The notes: a model not told the origin generated them from the letters alone. 64,000 nt of DNA from UBA1081 sp045636025 (GCA_045636025.1 JAZTWP010000088.1:1-64000), one strand, 5' to 3'. Counted from the first letter of the stretch, positions 40,640-50,940 are shown. A program made the numbers and translations.

Positions 40640-42151
40640 TTACTTTGATTTTATAAATACTTTGTACATTGCAGCAAGTGCTTCACAAAGCTCTGCTTCA
40701 CCTGTTCTGCCGCCCTTATCAAACATCTTATCGGGTGACGGAGATGAATACATCATTGAGAATATTTCAGGATCTTTTGTTTTTGCACCTGAAAGAACTT
40801 CTCCCACACACTGTGCAAAATCAGGCTTCTTTTTAACATCTGAAGCACCAAGTTTTACTGTGTAAAGAACTTTGTAGAACTCTCTGTTTTCTTTTTTGAT
40901 AAAGAATTTAAGATCTGCTCCGTTTACAAGTGAATAGAAAGTTGAGAGATAATTTGTTATCACATCATAATTTGTTTCACATTCAAGAGCAACTCTTTCT
41001 GCAAAATTCTTATCAATAACATATTTCTTATGTTCTTCTTTGCTGAAAGTCTTAAGGAAATTAAGCACACTTGTGATATATGCAGGTACTTCCTGTCTGG
41101 GAGTACCGACAATGAGTTTATCACCGTCTGCAACAATATATCCCTTTTCAATACATTCAAGAATTGCCATTGCAAAAAGTGCAGGAATGCGCTTTGCTGA
41201 TGCTACGGGCTTGATTCTTGAAGGAGGATTTACTATTTTATAACATTCGCAGGCTGAAATGTTTTCAGGAATTTTAAGACTATTTTCTTCTGAAATTTTT
41301 GACTGTTTCTTAACCTTATTTTCAATTGTGAATCTTGCAAGTCTGTCCGGAAGAAGAACCAAGAGAATAATAAGTGCAACAGCCACTACAGCAATAATAT
41401 AGGGAAGAATTTTAAGAAATGACTGGAATGCATTACCTGCTTTGTCTGCCGCTGCAGAATATTTCACAAGAGATTCTGCATCAAAGAAAGATTTATCGCA
41501 GGAAGCTTCAACTGAAAAAGTATCATATACTCTGCGTTTTTCAAACTTTGCAGAATTATCAGTTACTTCAACTTCGCAGCCGATTTCTTCATAACCGTCA
41601 GCAACTTTTATGTCAGAAGCCTTGACTCCGTCAGGAAAAACAAGATTAACAGCAACATTATTACTTGTGTAACGGAATGTTTTACCGATAACCATATATG
41701 AAAAGACTGCATCTTTTCCGCTCTTGTTTACAGCTTCTGTGATTGTGTATGAAATCTCATAATCTCTTACTTTTTGCGCTGAAGGGCATTTGATGGCAAG
41801 AACATAACTTTTCCCGTCATCTGCAACGTCAAATGTGTATTCATTGTTTCCGCGGCCTTCTGCAATCTCCTCACCGTCAACAAGGACTTTCACATCTTTG
41901 ATTTCACCGTATTTCTGAATAAGTGAAACTGCATTATCTGCTGAATAGATATCGAAATCTCTGTAAAAATAATCTGCAGAATCAGAATAAGTGACAGTCC
42001 ATTTTTCTGTTACATCAGCCGTACCGTCATCATTGAGTACAATTTCAATGTCTGTTTTATCAAGTTCAAATGCATTTGCCGAAACCATAAACAGAGAAAT
42101 CATAAGCGCAAATACAAAAATCAGAGATATAGCAAATTTTTTCATTTTCAT
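40640..42151 (-). CDS. DUF2207-domain membrane protein
   Basis: 503 residues. A signal peptide (MKMKKFAISLIF, core, SANAF) leads to an outside beta-sandwich region with the DUF2207 pattern: IEIVLNDDGTADVTEKWTV, YFYRDFDIY, YEISYTITEAV. A membrane helix at about 250-272 follows, then a cytosolic part with helices (PPSRIKPVASAKRIPALFAMAIL) and a late Gly-rich end. DUF2207 proteins are common in bacteria, their function unknown. The start overlaps the preceding gene's stop by four bases, so the two are coupled. Confidence 0.85.
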   Translation of the reverse strand: MKMKKFAISLIFVFALMISLFMVSANAFELDKTDIEIVLNDDGTADVTEKWTVTYSDSADYFYRDFDIYSADNAVSLIQKYGEIKDVKVLVDGEEIAEGRGNNEYTFDVADDGKSYVLAIKCPSAQKVRDYEISYTITEAVNKSGKDAVFSYMVIGKTFRYTSNNVAVNLVFPDGVKASDIKVADGYEEIGCEVEVTDNSAKFEKRRVYDTFSVEASCDKSFFDAESLVKYSAAADKAGNAFQSFLKILPYIIAVVAVALIILLVLLPDRLARFTIENKVKKQSKISEENSLKIPENISACECYKIVNPPSRIKPVASAKRIPALFAMAILECIEKGYIVADGDKLIVGTPRQEVPAYITSVLNFLKTFSKEEHKKYVIDKNFAERVALECETNYDVITNYLSTFYSLVNGADLKFFIKKENREFYKVLYTVKLGASDVKKKPDFAQCVGEVLSGAKTKDPEIFSMMYSSPSPDKMFDKGGRTGEAELCEALAAMYKVFIKSK

Positions 42152-42657
42152 TCCTCCGTTTTATGCAATTCATAAAAATATACACTATCTTCTTCTATGC
42201 CTTGTGCCGACACAACAATGTGAGCATATTCGGCATCAGCAAGACGCTCAAGTGATTCTGTCAGCTCATAATCATATTCATCAGAACCGAGCACAATGTT
42301 CCTGTGAGCAACTCTTGCAACTTCATAAAGAAGATAAAGCAACACTGCTGACAAAACAAGAGTTATTGATAATGTCATATCCCTTGTTACGAGAATCGCA
42401 AAAAGGAACGCTGCATATATCAGAATAAGAACAATTCTGATATTGCCGTAAAAAGATGAAAATTTAATATTGAAATATCTTTTTCCTCCGATAAGGGCAG
42501 GTTCATAAATTGAACTTCTGAATGATTTTTCAGAACAATTAGGACACACCATCATCGGATTTCCCACTTTTTTGCCGTCACGTGCCGTGCTGTCATAATA
42601 CTCACAAGCACAATGCGGACAAGTGAAAATCTGATATTCTTTCATTTTTTTTGCCAT
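42148..42657 (-). CDS. Zinc-ribbon membrane protein, unknown
   Basis: 169 residues. An N-terminal zinc ribbon (CPHCACEYY, then CPNCSEKSF, about residues 13-41) is followed by a basic loop and two close membrane helices (about 74-90 and 95-113), with an acidic tail of 50 residues facing the same side as the ribbon. No family is recognised. The four-base ATGA overlap with the DUF2207 gene suggests that both products work together. Confidence 0.7.
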   Translation of the reverse strand: MAKKMKEYQIFTCPHCACEYYDSTARDGKKVGNPMMVCPNCSEKSFRSSIYEPALIGGKRYFNIKFSSFYGNIRIVLILIYAAFLFAILVTRDMTLSITLVLSAVLLYLLYEVARVAHRNIVLGSDEYDYELTESLERLADAEYAHIVVSAQGIEEDSVYFYELHKTEE

Positions 42658-42691
42658 TTTTCAAATCCTCTCATAAATGTCAATTGTCTTG

Positions 42692-45241
42692 TTATTTGCA
42701 GAGTTCAACGTTTTCGGGAAGAGTATATTTAACAATTCTTTCTCCGTCACGATAATTCACCTCAACGGCAATTCTGCCGTTCTTTGTAAGAATACTGCCT
42801 GAAATATTTCCGCCTTCGGGAATATAGGCAGGGTCGATTGATACTTTGACATAGCCTGCAGAATCCTCTGTCTGCTTTATACCGAGAATATAATTAAAAA
42901 TATATTCGCTTACGGCTCCGAACATAGGATGAGAAAGTGAGTCACAACCGTCCCAGTTTTCCCAGAGAGTATTTGTGCCTGTGCGCTTCATATTTGCAAA
43001 TGAAGTTTCCCCCTCACCCGTCATAAGGCTGAAAGCAAGGCTTGCATATCCGTTTTCAAAAAGAATTCTTGTAACGATATCTGTACCGAAGATACCTGTG
43101 TCATATTCACCGAGATCTTCGTAATGTTTCACAAGATTTCCGAGAGTTTTTTCATCACCGAGACCGATATCAAGAGCAAATGCATCTGCGCCCTGAACAC
43201 CGTCAAAGAATGAATGTGTTTCGCTGTTATAATACTCACGACAAAAAGCTTCTGAAAGAACTTTTATCTTTTCTTCAAGCATTTCAGCATCTTCACGGAA
43301 GCCGAGAATTTCTGCTGTCTTCTTTGTAAGAATACAACACTTGATAAAGAAATATGTATTGATAAAAGGTTCGGGAATAAGATTGATGTTACCAGGTGCA
43401 CACCAGTCACCAAGACACCAACCGCCCTCTTCTTCTCTCATAACAATGTTATTGTCACTTCTTGACTGCATATAGTCAAGATATTTTTTCATACGGTTAT
43501 AATACTTTGCAAGTATTTCTTTATCACCGAATTTTTTATAGAAATTCCAGGGCACAATTACCATTGCACCGCCCCAGCCTCCGGGACCGCCGCCGCCACC
43601 GTAGAATGGTGCTGTATGCTGAACATGACCATTATAGATATCCTGACAGTCTGCAACGTCATCCATCCACTTACGGTACATCTTTTCGCTATCGAAAATA
43701 GTCATTCCCGCCGCAGAGCAAAGCTGACCGTCACCTGTGTAACCGAGTCTTTCGCGGTGAGGACAGTCTGACGGAATCATACCGTGAATGTTACACATCT
43801 GAGTGTTACAGTATGCATCAAAGAACCATCTTAGGTTTTCATTTTCTGTTTCAAGGGTTGCTGTTACAGGCACGGGAGAATAAACAACATCAAATCTTAT
43901 AAGACTTGCCTTGCCTGTCACTCTGATATATCTGCCTGCGCGCCATGTGAATACGGGGCTGAATTCCCTCTTTGTTTCACCGCAGATATATCTGTCACAC
44001 TGCTTTCTCCATTCACCGCCTGTATGACGGAGACGGAAATCACCGTTTTCAAGGGCGATTTCCGAGAAAACTACAATTGCTTCGTCACCGGGTTTTGCGT
44101 CATCATCAAAACGGATAACCCAGAGACCTGATTCGTCTGCATTGAGGTCATAAAGTTTGCCTCTTGAATCTTCTGCGATGAGTTCAGGCTCAATTGAATA
44201 ATCAAGCTTATCGCCACCGAAAAACTGCTTGACCATTACACAAGGTCCTGCTTCAGTTTCTCTGACATTCAGCCATGATGAGTCATCATAATCTGCAGAA
44301 AGAAGGCTTTCATCGTAACATCTGCCGTCCATTGTTTCATTGAGATAGATGTTTGTACGGCTGATGTAGCTTGTTTTGTAAAGAGCTGTGCTGTCTGAAT
44401 TAATTTCACTGACAGTACCGTCTTTCATTGTGAGGATAATCTTGAAAACAACCTTCGGGTCGCCCCACTTCGGCATATATTCCGCATGATTTTCCGTCTG
44501 ACAGTACCAACCGTTGCCCACGTGCAGAACAAGTGCATTCTTATCACCGAGTTTTCCGGTGATGTCATATTCAAGATAATATCTTCTCTGTGTCATTGTG
44601 TCATAAATAGGGAAAGACACACGTGAAAGGTCACGTTTTTCATAATTTGTCCAGGCGGGAATAAACATTTCGTCTGTGAGTTTTTCACCGTTGAAATAAG
44701 GTTCAACAAAGCCAAGAGCATTGATTCTGACTTTTGCAGACACTACATTCTCACAACTGAATGTCTTTCTTACATAGAAAGCTTCAACACCGGATTCAGT
44801 AAAAACATAACTGCAGCCGTCAAACTCAAATGAAGTCACCATAGGCACACGGCTGAAATTCTCATCTGTAAATTCACAGCCACAAACAGCAAAACCGCAT
44901 TTTTCATAGAATCCTACAGCGTCTGCCCTTGCGTTGACGGTAACTCTTTCCGCACCTTTTTTCTTACATTCGTCAACAAGAGAAAGTACGAGTTTTTTAC
45001 CCATTCCCTTGCCTCTCATCTCTTTACCGAATGCAATATTGTCTATATGGTAATCCGTTTCATTCTCTTTGAAGAAACGGCCGCAGCCGACTGCCTTGCC
45101 TTCATCAAAAAAGGCAAGAAAATCGGCTGAATTTTCTTTATCATCAAAAAGTTTATCTGCAGGGTAACCCTGTTCATCAGCAAAAACTGTTTTTCTCAGT
45201 CCGCTGACAGCACTACCCTCAACAAGTCTTATTTCTGACAT
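42692..45241 (-). CDS. GNAT acetyltransferase fused to GH78 alpha-L-rhamnosidase
   Basis: 849 residues. Residues 1 to about 135 are a GNAT domain: LRKTVFADEQGYP, IDNIAFGKEMRGKGMGKKLVLSL (acetyl-CoA loop) and GFYEKCGFAVCG. From about 140 the GH78 rhamnosidase begins with its beta-domains (FVEPYFNGEKLTDEMFIPAWTNY, LHVGNGWY) and goes into the (alpha/alpha)6 barrel with MIPSDCPHRERLGYTGDGQL, which contains the usual catalytic region, and a C-terminal beta-domain with TNTLWENWDG. No signal peptide, so rhamnosides would be cut inside the cell. The start is four bases after the GH2 stop. The GNAT part joined to a glycosidase is unusual; there is no frameshift between them. Confidence 0.85.
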   Translation of the reverse strand: MSEIRLVEGSAVSGLRKTVFADEQGYPADKLFDDKENSADFLAFFDEGKAVGCGRFFKENETDYHIDNIAFGKEMRGKGMGKKLVLSLVDECKKKGAERVTVNARADAVGFYEKCGFAVCGCEFTDENFSRVPMVTSFEFDGCSYVFTESGVEAFYVRKTFSCENVVSAKVRINALGFVEPYFNGEKLTDEMFIPAWTNYEKRDLSRVSFPIYDTMTQRRYYLEYDITGKLGDKNALVLHVGNGWYCQTENHAEYMPKWGDPKVVFKIILTMKDGTVSEINSDSTALYKTSYISRTNIYLNETMDGRCYDESLLSADYDDSSWLNVRETEAGPCVMVKQFFGGDKLDYSIEPELIAEDSRGKLYDLNADESGLWVIRFDDDAKPGDEAIVVFSEIALENGDFRLRHTGGEWRKQCDRYICGETKREFSPVFTWRAGRYIRVTGKASLIRFDVVYSPVPVTATLETENENLRWFFDAYCNTQMCNIHGMIPSDCPHRERLGYTGDGQLCSAAGMTIFDSEKMYRKWMDDVADCQDIYNGHVQHTAPFYGGGGGPGGWGGAMVIVPWNFYKKFGDKEILAKYYNRMKKYLDYMQSRSDNNIVMREEEGGWCLGDWCAPGNINLIPEPFINTYFFIKCCILTKKTAEILGFREDAEMLEEKIKVLSEAFCREYYNSETHSFFDGVQGADAFALDIGLGDEKTLGNLVKHYEDLGEYDTGIFGTDIVTRILFENGYASLAFSLMTGEGETSFANMKRTGTNTLWENWDGCDSLSHPMFGAVSEYIFNYILGIKQTEDSAGYVKVSIDPAYIPEGGNISGSILTKNGRIAVEVNYRDGERIVKYTLPENVELCK

Positions 45242-45245
45242 ATTA

Positions 45246-48200
45246 TCACTCCGTTACAACGGTAAATTCGTAAATGAGCATACTTTCTTCATCAATTTCA
45301 TATGCAGGAAGAGTTTCGGGACCGCAGCTGCCTGTACCTGTACCTCTTACATAACCGTCAATTGTAAGAACTGATGAATCAACAAATTCAATATCTTCCT
45401 GATGCTTTGCAGCATAAAGATTTGCGGGAGTGTAATCGTGAATATTAAATGCGAAACGCTCTTCAGCATAAACTCGGAGAGAATGACCTGCATTGTCAGA
45501 CACATCAAGCCACTTGACACCGCAATGCTCACCGTTATCCTGAGGATAAATATAAGGTTCGTGCATTTCGTGAACTGTTGACTTAAAAATTCCGATGGGA
45601 GACTGTGCATTGAAATCGGGAAGATTTTCCGCAGCACCTCTGCCGTAGTATTCAACTTCTGTGAATTCAGCAGGAAGCTCAACTGTCATACCGAATCTGG
45701 GAAGATCGATTTTTTCATCAATAACCTTATTAAGTACAGCTCTTACCTTGATTTCACCGATGGGAGAAATTGTGTAATCAACCATACATTCGAAGAGGTC
45801 TTTCTTATTACCCTTGAGAGCGTATACAGAAAGAACTGATGCACAGTTACCATCAATACATACATCAAAAGCATCAGGAACAACTTTCACATTGTCAAGA
45901 CCGAGTTTTTCCCACTTTTCGGTGAAAGGTCTGTCATTATCAAGAGGAGCTCTGAAAACATAAGGTACAAAGCCCTTTGTTCCGCCCGCAGGTTTCTGGT
46001 TAATGTATTCTTTTCCGCCCTTTTTGTAAGAAACAAGATTGCCTGTTTCTGCCTTGAATACAGCTTCACCACCGTCAAACTTGACTTTAACTTTTGCTCC
46101 GTCTGATTCAACAGTGATTTTACCTGTTTTGTGAAGTTCATAAGAAACAGAAACGTCATTGAGAACAATCTGCTCTCTTGAAACTTCCATATCACCGTCA
46201 CGGCAGACGAATGTAATAATGAAGTCATTATCATTATTGATTTCTCTGAAGTCAATTTCTGTTTCCATTGTTGCTTCAGGTTCAATATCAAGAACAACAT
46301 TACCCTTGTCATAAGCTACACCGTTTCTTTCAAGAATCCATTCCATTGAAAGATATGAAGCATTTCTGAATCTGTTTGTATTTGTGAAAACAAAAATATT
46401 ATCATTCTTGCAGGATACTCTTACGGGACGGTAAATCTCCTTCATCTGGAGTGCGCCTGTGTGAGGTGTTCTGTCGGGATACAAAAGACCGTCAACACAG
46501 AAGTTACCGTCGTGACGCTTTTCTTTATGGTCACCGCCGTATGTGTATTTGAAGGGATATTTTGTATCACCGGGTTCGTGATAAACAGCGTGGTCAACCC
46601 ATTCCCAGATACAACCGCCCATGAGATTATCGTATTTATAAAATGAATCCCAGTACTCTTCCATTCCTCCGGGGCCTACACCCATTGCGTGAACGTATTC
46701 ACAAAGGAAATAGGGTTTCTCTCCGTAGTTTCTGATAATATTCTTTTTACCGCCACGCACAACATTTGCGTGCTTGCCGATTTTGCCGTTATAAATGCCT
46801 TTTCCGACCTGTTCAACTTCGTCGTGATGCGGATACATTTCTGAAACAACATCATATGCGATTCTCTTTGTTCTGCATACACCTTCATAATGAACGGGAA
46901 TTGGTGTGCCCTGAGACTTGAGGTAGTCATAGCATTTATCCTGACACTTGTAGCCGCCTGCTTCATTACCGAGAGACCACAAAGCAATTGATGTATGGCT
47001 TCTGTCACGCTTATACATTCTCATTACTCTGTCAACATAATGATGCTGCCACTTGAGATCATCACTGATACCGTTGTCATTCTGGTTGCAGACTTCCCAC
47101 GCACCGTGAGTTTCAATATCTGCTTCATCAATAACATAAAGACCGTAAACATCACAAAGTGTGATGAAGAAAGGATCAGGCGGATAATGTGAAGTTCTGA
47201 CGGAGTTGACATTAAGCTCCTTCATAAGCTTAACATCTTTTTCAAGATCTTCGTGGCTCATAACATAGCCTGTTACGGGGTGTGAATCGTGATGATTTAC
47301 GCCCTTGAACTTAATTTTCTTATCATTGAAAAGGTATACGTTACCCTTAATTTCAACAGTCTTGAAACCGGTAAGATTACGAAGAGACATAACCTCTTCA
47401 CCGTTCTGATAAAGAGTTATATATACTGTGTAAAGATAAGGAACTTCAGCATTCCATTCATTCACATTAAGAGCTTTGAAGCTGAACTTCATTTTCTGTG
47501 AAGCTTTCTGTTCTTCTGAAGCAATTTCCTTTTCACCGTCAAAAAGAGATACCTTTACGGTACATCCTGCACCGTATACAGGCACTTCAACTTCACAATT
47601 CATATCATACTTATCGCCGTTTTTAACGGATGATACATAATAGTCGTAGATATATGACTCATCATACGCAGAAAGAAGAACATCTCTGAATATACCTGTT
47701 TCACGGAACATATCCTGACACTCAAGGAATGTGCCGTTACACCATCTGTACATAAGCACAACAAGTTCATTTGTGCCTTCGACAACCTTTGATGTGATAT
47801 CAAATTCAGCAGTATTGTGTGAGCCTTCTGAATAGCCGATATATGCACCGTTGAGATAAACTTCAATGTTGTTTGCAGCACCGAGGAATGAAAGAATATA
47901 CTTCTTTGACATATCGGTGATTTCAAACTTCTTTCTGTAAATACCGGCTGTCATATCTTCGGGAATACCGGGAGGAGTAATCTGGAACTCATAAGGACAG
48001 TTAAGATAAACGGGTTCCATATAACCTGTTCTCTGCCAGGTGGAAGGAACAGTCACTTTGTCAAATCTTATATATGAAGTGTCCATTGTATCGGGCACTT
48101 TTGCTGAATGCTGATAGAACTTAAAATCCCATTCGCCTGAAAGGCAGGTAACGATATCTGAAGAATATCTTTCCTGTCTGAAATCTGTATTTTTAAGTAC

Positions 48201-48302
48201 ATCAAGTTTTGAATAAGGGATAAAATAAGCTCTAGGTTCAGTTATATTATCTCTGAAAACTTTGAAATTTCTGTAATTTTTCTTCTGTAATGTATATTTC
48301 AT
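45246..48302 (-). CDS. GH2 beta-galactosidase (LacZ type)
   Basis: 1018 residues, the full LacZ size, from the ATG at 48302 behind GGAGGT. The five-domain plan is visible: sugar-binding start (SGEWDFKFYQH, VPSTWQ), two immunoglobulin-like parts, a TIM barrel with acid/base Glu in SLGNEAGGYK (about residue 444), nucleophile Glu in FLCEYVHAMG (about 533) and the C-terminal domain with GRGAAENLPDFN. No signal peptide. It should release terminal beta-galactose from oligosaccharides imported by the cell. It is the first gene of an operon with the rhamnosidase, which suggests use of a galactose- and rhamnose-bearing plant glycan. Confidence 0.93.
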   Translation of the reverse strand: MKYTLQKKNYRNFKVFRDNITEPRAYFIPYSKLDVLKNTDFRQERYSSDIVTCLSGEWDFKFYQHSAKVPDTMDTSYIRFDKVTVPSTWQRTGYMEPVYLNCPYEFQITPPGIPEDMTAGIYRKKFEITDMSKKYILSFLGAANNIEVYLNGAYIGYSEGSHNTAEFDITSKVVEGTNELVVLMYRWCNGTFLECQDMFRETGIFRDVLLSAYDESYIYDYYVSSVKNGDKYDMNCEVEVPVYGAGCTVKVSLFDGEKEIASEEQKASQKMKFSFKALNVNEWNAEVPYLYTVYITLYQNGEEVMSLRNLTGFKTVEIKGNVYLFNDKKIKFKGVNHHDSHPVTGYVMSHEDLEKDVKLMKELNVNSVRTSHYPPDPFFITLCDVYGLYVIDEADIETHGAWEVCNQNDNGISDDLKWQHHYVDRVMRMYKRDRSHTSIALWSLGNEAGGYKCQDKCYDYLKSQGTPIPVHYEGVCRTKRIAYDVVSEMYPHHDEVEQVGKGIYNGKIGKHANVVRGGKKNIIRNYGEKPYFLCEYVHAMGVGPGGMEEYWDSFYKYDNLMGGCIWEWVDHAVYHEPGDTKYPFKYTYGGDHKEKRHDGNFCVDGLLYPDRTPHTGALQMKEIYRPVRVSCKNDNIFVFTNTNRFRNASYLSMEWILERNGVAYDKGNVVLDIEPEATMETEIDFREINNDNDFIITFVCRDGDMEVSREQIVLNDVSVSYELHKTGKITVESDGAKVKVKFDGGEAVFKAETGNLVSYKKGGKEYINQKPAGGTKGFVPYVFRAPLDNDRPFTEKWEKLGLDNVKVVPDAFDVCIDGNCASVLSVYALKGNKKDLFECMVDYTISPIGEIKVRAVLNKVIDEKIDLPRFGMTVELPAEFTEVEYYGRGAAENLPDFNAQSPIGIFKSTVHEMHEPYIYPQDNGEHCGVKWLDVSDNAGHSLRVYAEERFAFNIHDYTPANLYAAKHQEDIEFVDSSVLTIDGYVRGTGTGSCGPETLPAYEIDEESMLIYEFTVVTE

Positions 48303-48331
48303 AAAAAGTACCTCCGTCGGCAATTTGAAAT

Positions 48332-48360
48332 ATTGTAACATATGCTGATATTTTTTTCAA
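48332..48360 (-). promoter_or_regulatory. Promoter of the GH2-GH78 operon
   Basis: Minus strand: TTGAAA (48360-48355), 17 bases, TACAAT (48337-48332) with a TGT extension before the -10 box. Confidence 0.65.
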
Positions 48361-48369
48361 CTTCTTTAA

Positions 48370-48398
48370 TTGAAAATTTATAAAATTTATGATATATT
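48370..48398 (+). promoter_or_regulatory. Promoter of the rRNA methyltransferase operon
   Basis: TTGAAA (48370-48375), 17 bases, TATATT (48393-48398). It is divergent from the GH2 promoter ten bases away. Confidence 0.6.
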
Positions 48399-48453
48399 AT
48401 TTAATGGTTAATTTTGAGATTTTAATAAAAATATTATCGAACGGAAAATTTTA

Positions 48454-49614
48454 ATGAAAAAAAACAACACACAGAAAAAAAATATGTGTCCCGTTGCGGG
48501 AAAATGCGGAGGCTGTCAGCTCCAGAATATGTCATATGACCGTCAGAAAGCTTTCAAACAGGCTTCGGTTATAAAACTTTTCGGCAGATATTGTCACGTT
48601 GCCCCCATTGAAGGAATGGACAATCCGTATCACTACAGAAATAAGGTAAGTGCGGCTTTCGGCACAACACGAAGCGGAATGATTATTTCAGGTGTATACC
48701 AGTCAAGCACTCACAATATTGTAAAAATCGACTCTTGTATGCTAGAGGACGAAACTGCAGACAGAATAATTGTCACAATCAGAAATCTGCTTAAAGAATT
48801 CAAGCTTACTGCTTACAATGAGCGTATCGAAAAAGGCTTTCTCAGGCACGTACTGATAAGAAGAGGTTTTTCAACAGGTGAAGTCATGGTTGTACTTGTT
48901 ACCGCAACTCCCGTATTCCCCGGCAAAAACCATTTTATTGAAAAGCTTGTTTCAATTCATCCCGAAATCACTACAATTATTCAGAATATAAATAATAAAT
49001 TCACAAGTATGGTGCTCGGTGATGCACAGAAAGTCCTTTACGGCAACGGATACATAGAAGATATTCTCTGCGGAAAGAGATTCAGGATATCACCAAAATC
49101 TTTCTATCAGATAAACCCCGTGCAGACAGAAAAATTATACAACTGTGCAATAAATCTTGCAGGACTTACCGGCAATGAAACTGTTATTGACGCTTACTGC
49201 GGAATCGGCACAATCGGTATTGCCGCTGCAGACAAAGCAAAAACAGTTATCGGCACAGAGCTTAACAAAGACGCTGTAAAAGACGCTATTGTGAATGCAA
49301 AGCTCAATGACACAAAAAACATCCGCTTCTTTGCTCTTGATGCAGGCGAATTTATGCAGAATCTTGCAGCAGACGGTGAACATATTGATGTGCTTTTCAC
49401 AGACCCTCCCAGAGCAGGATGTTCAAAGGAATTTCTTGATGCGGCAATTGCACTTTCACCCGAAAAGATAGTTTACATTTCATGCAATATCGAAACTCAG
49501 GTCAGAGATGTTTTCCACCTGACAAAAAACGGCTACAAAGTCAAAGCATGCCGTCCTTTTGATATGTTCCCTCACACTAAACACATAGAAAATATTATTC
49601 TTTTAACAAAATAA
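48454..49614 (+). CDS. 23S rRNA (uracil-5-) methyltransferase, RlmD/RlmCD family
   Basis: 386 residues. An N-terminal Cys cluster CPVAGKCGGCQLQ for an iron-sulfur centre, the SAM motif VIDAYCGIGTIGIA (about 247-260), the TDPPRAGCSKEF segment and the nucleophile Cys in VYISCNIETQ (about 342) define the family. It lacks a TRAM domain, as shorter members do. It methylates C5 of uracil in 23S rRNA. The ribosome site (ACGGAAAA) is weak. It is followed after 15 bases by a D,D-carboxypeptidase, probably in the same transcript. Confidence 0.92.
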   Translation: MKKNNTQKKNMCPVAGKCGGCQLQNMSYDRQKAFKQASVIKLFGRYCHVAPIEGMDNPYHYRNKVSAAFGTTRSGMIISGVYQSSTHNIVKIDSCMLEDETADRIIVTIRNLLKEFKLTAYNERIEKGFLRHVLIRRGFSTGEVMVVLVTATPVFPGKNHFIEKLVSIHPEITTIIQNINNKFTSMVLGDAQKVLYGNGYIEDILCGKRFRISPKSFYQINPVQTEKLYNCAINLAGLTGNETVIDAYCGIGTIGIAAADKAKTVIGTELNKDAVKDAIVNAKLNDTKNIRFFALDAGEFMQNLAADGEHIDVLFTDPPRAGCSKEFLDAAIALSPEKIVYISCNIETQVRDVFHLTKNGYKVKACRPFDMFPHTKHIENIILLTK

Positions 49615-49629
49615 TCCCGGAGAAATAAA

Positions 49630-50940
49630 ATGAATTTAACAAACAGAATCATATCCGTTTTTCTTACGGTGTTGCTATTGGCTGTAACAACACTTCCCTC
49701 ATTTGCAACGGACAGCAGTGAGGAATTCACCACCGAATTCTCAACAGAATCTACAACTGCTATTACTACAGAAACAACAACGGAGATCACAACTTCTCCC
49801 TATACACACCCTCTCGGAGATGCTGACCTCAACGGAACCATAACAGCGGCTGACGCACGAATTGTTCTGCGTGTTGCTGCACATCTGATTACACTTGACA
49901 GTTACCGTATGTCTGTTTCTGACTATAATCAGGACTCAAAAGTCAATGCTTCCGATGCAAGATTCATTCTTCGACACAGCGCAAAGCTTGACCCGTTTGC
50001 GCCTGAAACAACAACTGAAACCACAACAAAGGCTCCCGTAACCACAACAAAAGCTCCTGAAACCACAACAAAACTTACTGATGCAAACAGAAAGTATAAG
50101 CTTGAACAGAGCAATAAATTCAAGACAAGTTATGCAAAATATGCAGTTCTTTACGATTACGACAACGATAAGATTCTTTACGGCAAGAATATGCACAGCA
50201 AACTCCATCCTGCAAGCACAACAAAAGTTATAACTGCCGTACTTGGTTGTGAATATCTTTCAGAAAACTATGTACTTACAGTCGGTAACGAACTGAATCT
50301 GCTTGAAACTAACACAAGCCGTGCAGGAATTTACAAAGGTCAGAAAATCAAATTCAAAGAGATTCTCAAGTGCCTTTTTGCTCCCTCGGGCTGTGATGCT
50401 GCATATACAATAGCTGTACACGTTGCAAGAGTTGCTTCAGGTGACAAAAATATGTCAGCGCAGAAAGCTCTCAACTACTTTGTAAATATGATGAATACAT
50501 ACACAAAAAAGCTCGGCATGAATGATTCTCATTTTGCAAACCCGGACGGATATCCCAACAGCAATCATTACACTTCGGCTTATGATATGACAATTATGAC
50601 AACAAAGGCTTATTCATTCAAGCTTATCCGTGACATAGTATCTGACCCGTGGGTTACCGCTTATTTCGAATCAGGCGGAAGTGCAAACTACACCAATTCA
50701 AATGAACTTATCAATCCCTACAGTGAAAGATATCTTTCATATATTGTAGGTATGAAAACAGGCTCTCACTCACAAGCAGGACAGTGCCTTGTTACTGTGG
50801 GTAAAAAGAAAATAGCAAAAACAGGCAAAACAAAAACTTTTGTTGCGGTTGTTTATAATTGTCCGTCAAAATACGGCAGATATATGGATCTGAAAAGTCT
50901 CTATGACACAGCATTCTCATATTTCTGGCAGCAACCTTGA
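49630..50940 (+). CDS. D-alanyl-D-alanine carboxypeptidase with N-terminal dockerin repeats
   Basis: 436 residues. Signal peptide (to about residue 26), a Thr/Glu-rich linker, a dockerin type I pair (GDADLNGTITAADARIVLR and SDYNQDSKVNASDARFILR, about 62-122; calcium-binding DxNxD loops), a second Thr-Pro linker, then an S11 peptidase. SxxK is STTK (about 195), the SxN position reads SGC in APSGCDAAY (about 252), and KTG is intact in GMKTGSHSQ (about 375). It would trim peptidoglycan outside the cell. The dockerin part may attach it to a cohesin or serve as a calcium-bound spacer; no cohesin is seen in the window. RBS GGAG. Confidence 0.85.
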   Translation: MNLTNRIISVFLTVLLLAVTTLPSFATDSSEEFTTEFSTESTTAITTETTTEITTSPYTHPLGDADLNGTITAADARIVLRVAAHLITLDSYRMSVSDYNQDSKVNASDARFILRHSAKLDPFAPETTTETTTKAPVTTTKAPETTTKLTDANRKYKLEQSNKFKTSYAKYAVLYDYDNDKILYGKNMHSKLHPASTTKVITAVLGCEYLSENYVLTVGNELNLLETNTSRAGIYKGQKIKFKEILKCLFAPSGCDAAYTIAVHVARVASGDKNMSAQKALNYFVNMMNTYTKKLGMNDSHFANPDGYPNSNHYTSAYDMTIMTTKAYSFKLIRDIVSDPWVTAYFESGGSANYTNSNELINPYSERYLSYIVGMKTGSHSQAGQCLVTVGKKKIAKTGKTKTFVAVVYNCPSKYGRYMDLKSLYDTAFSYFWQQP

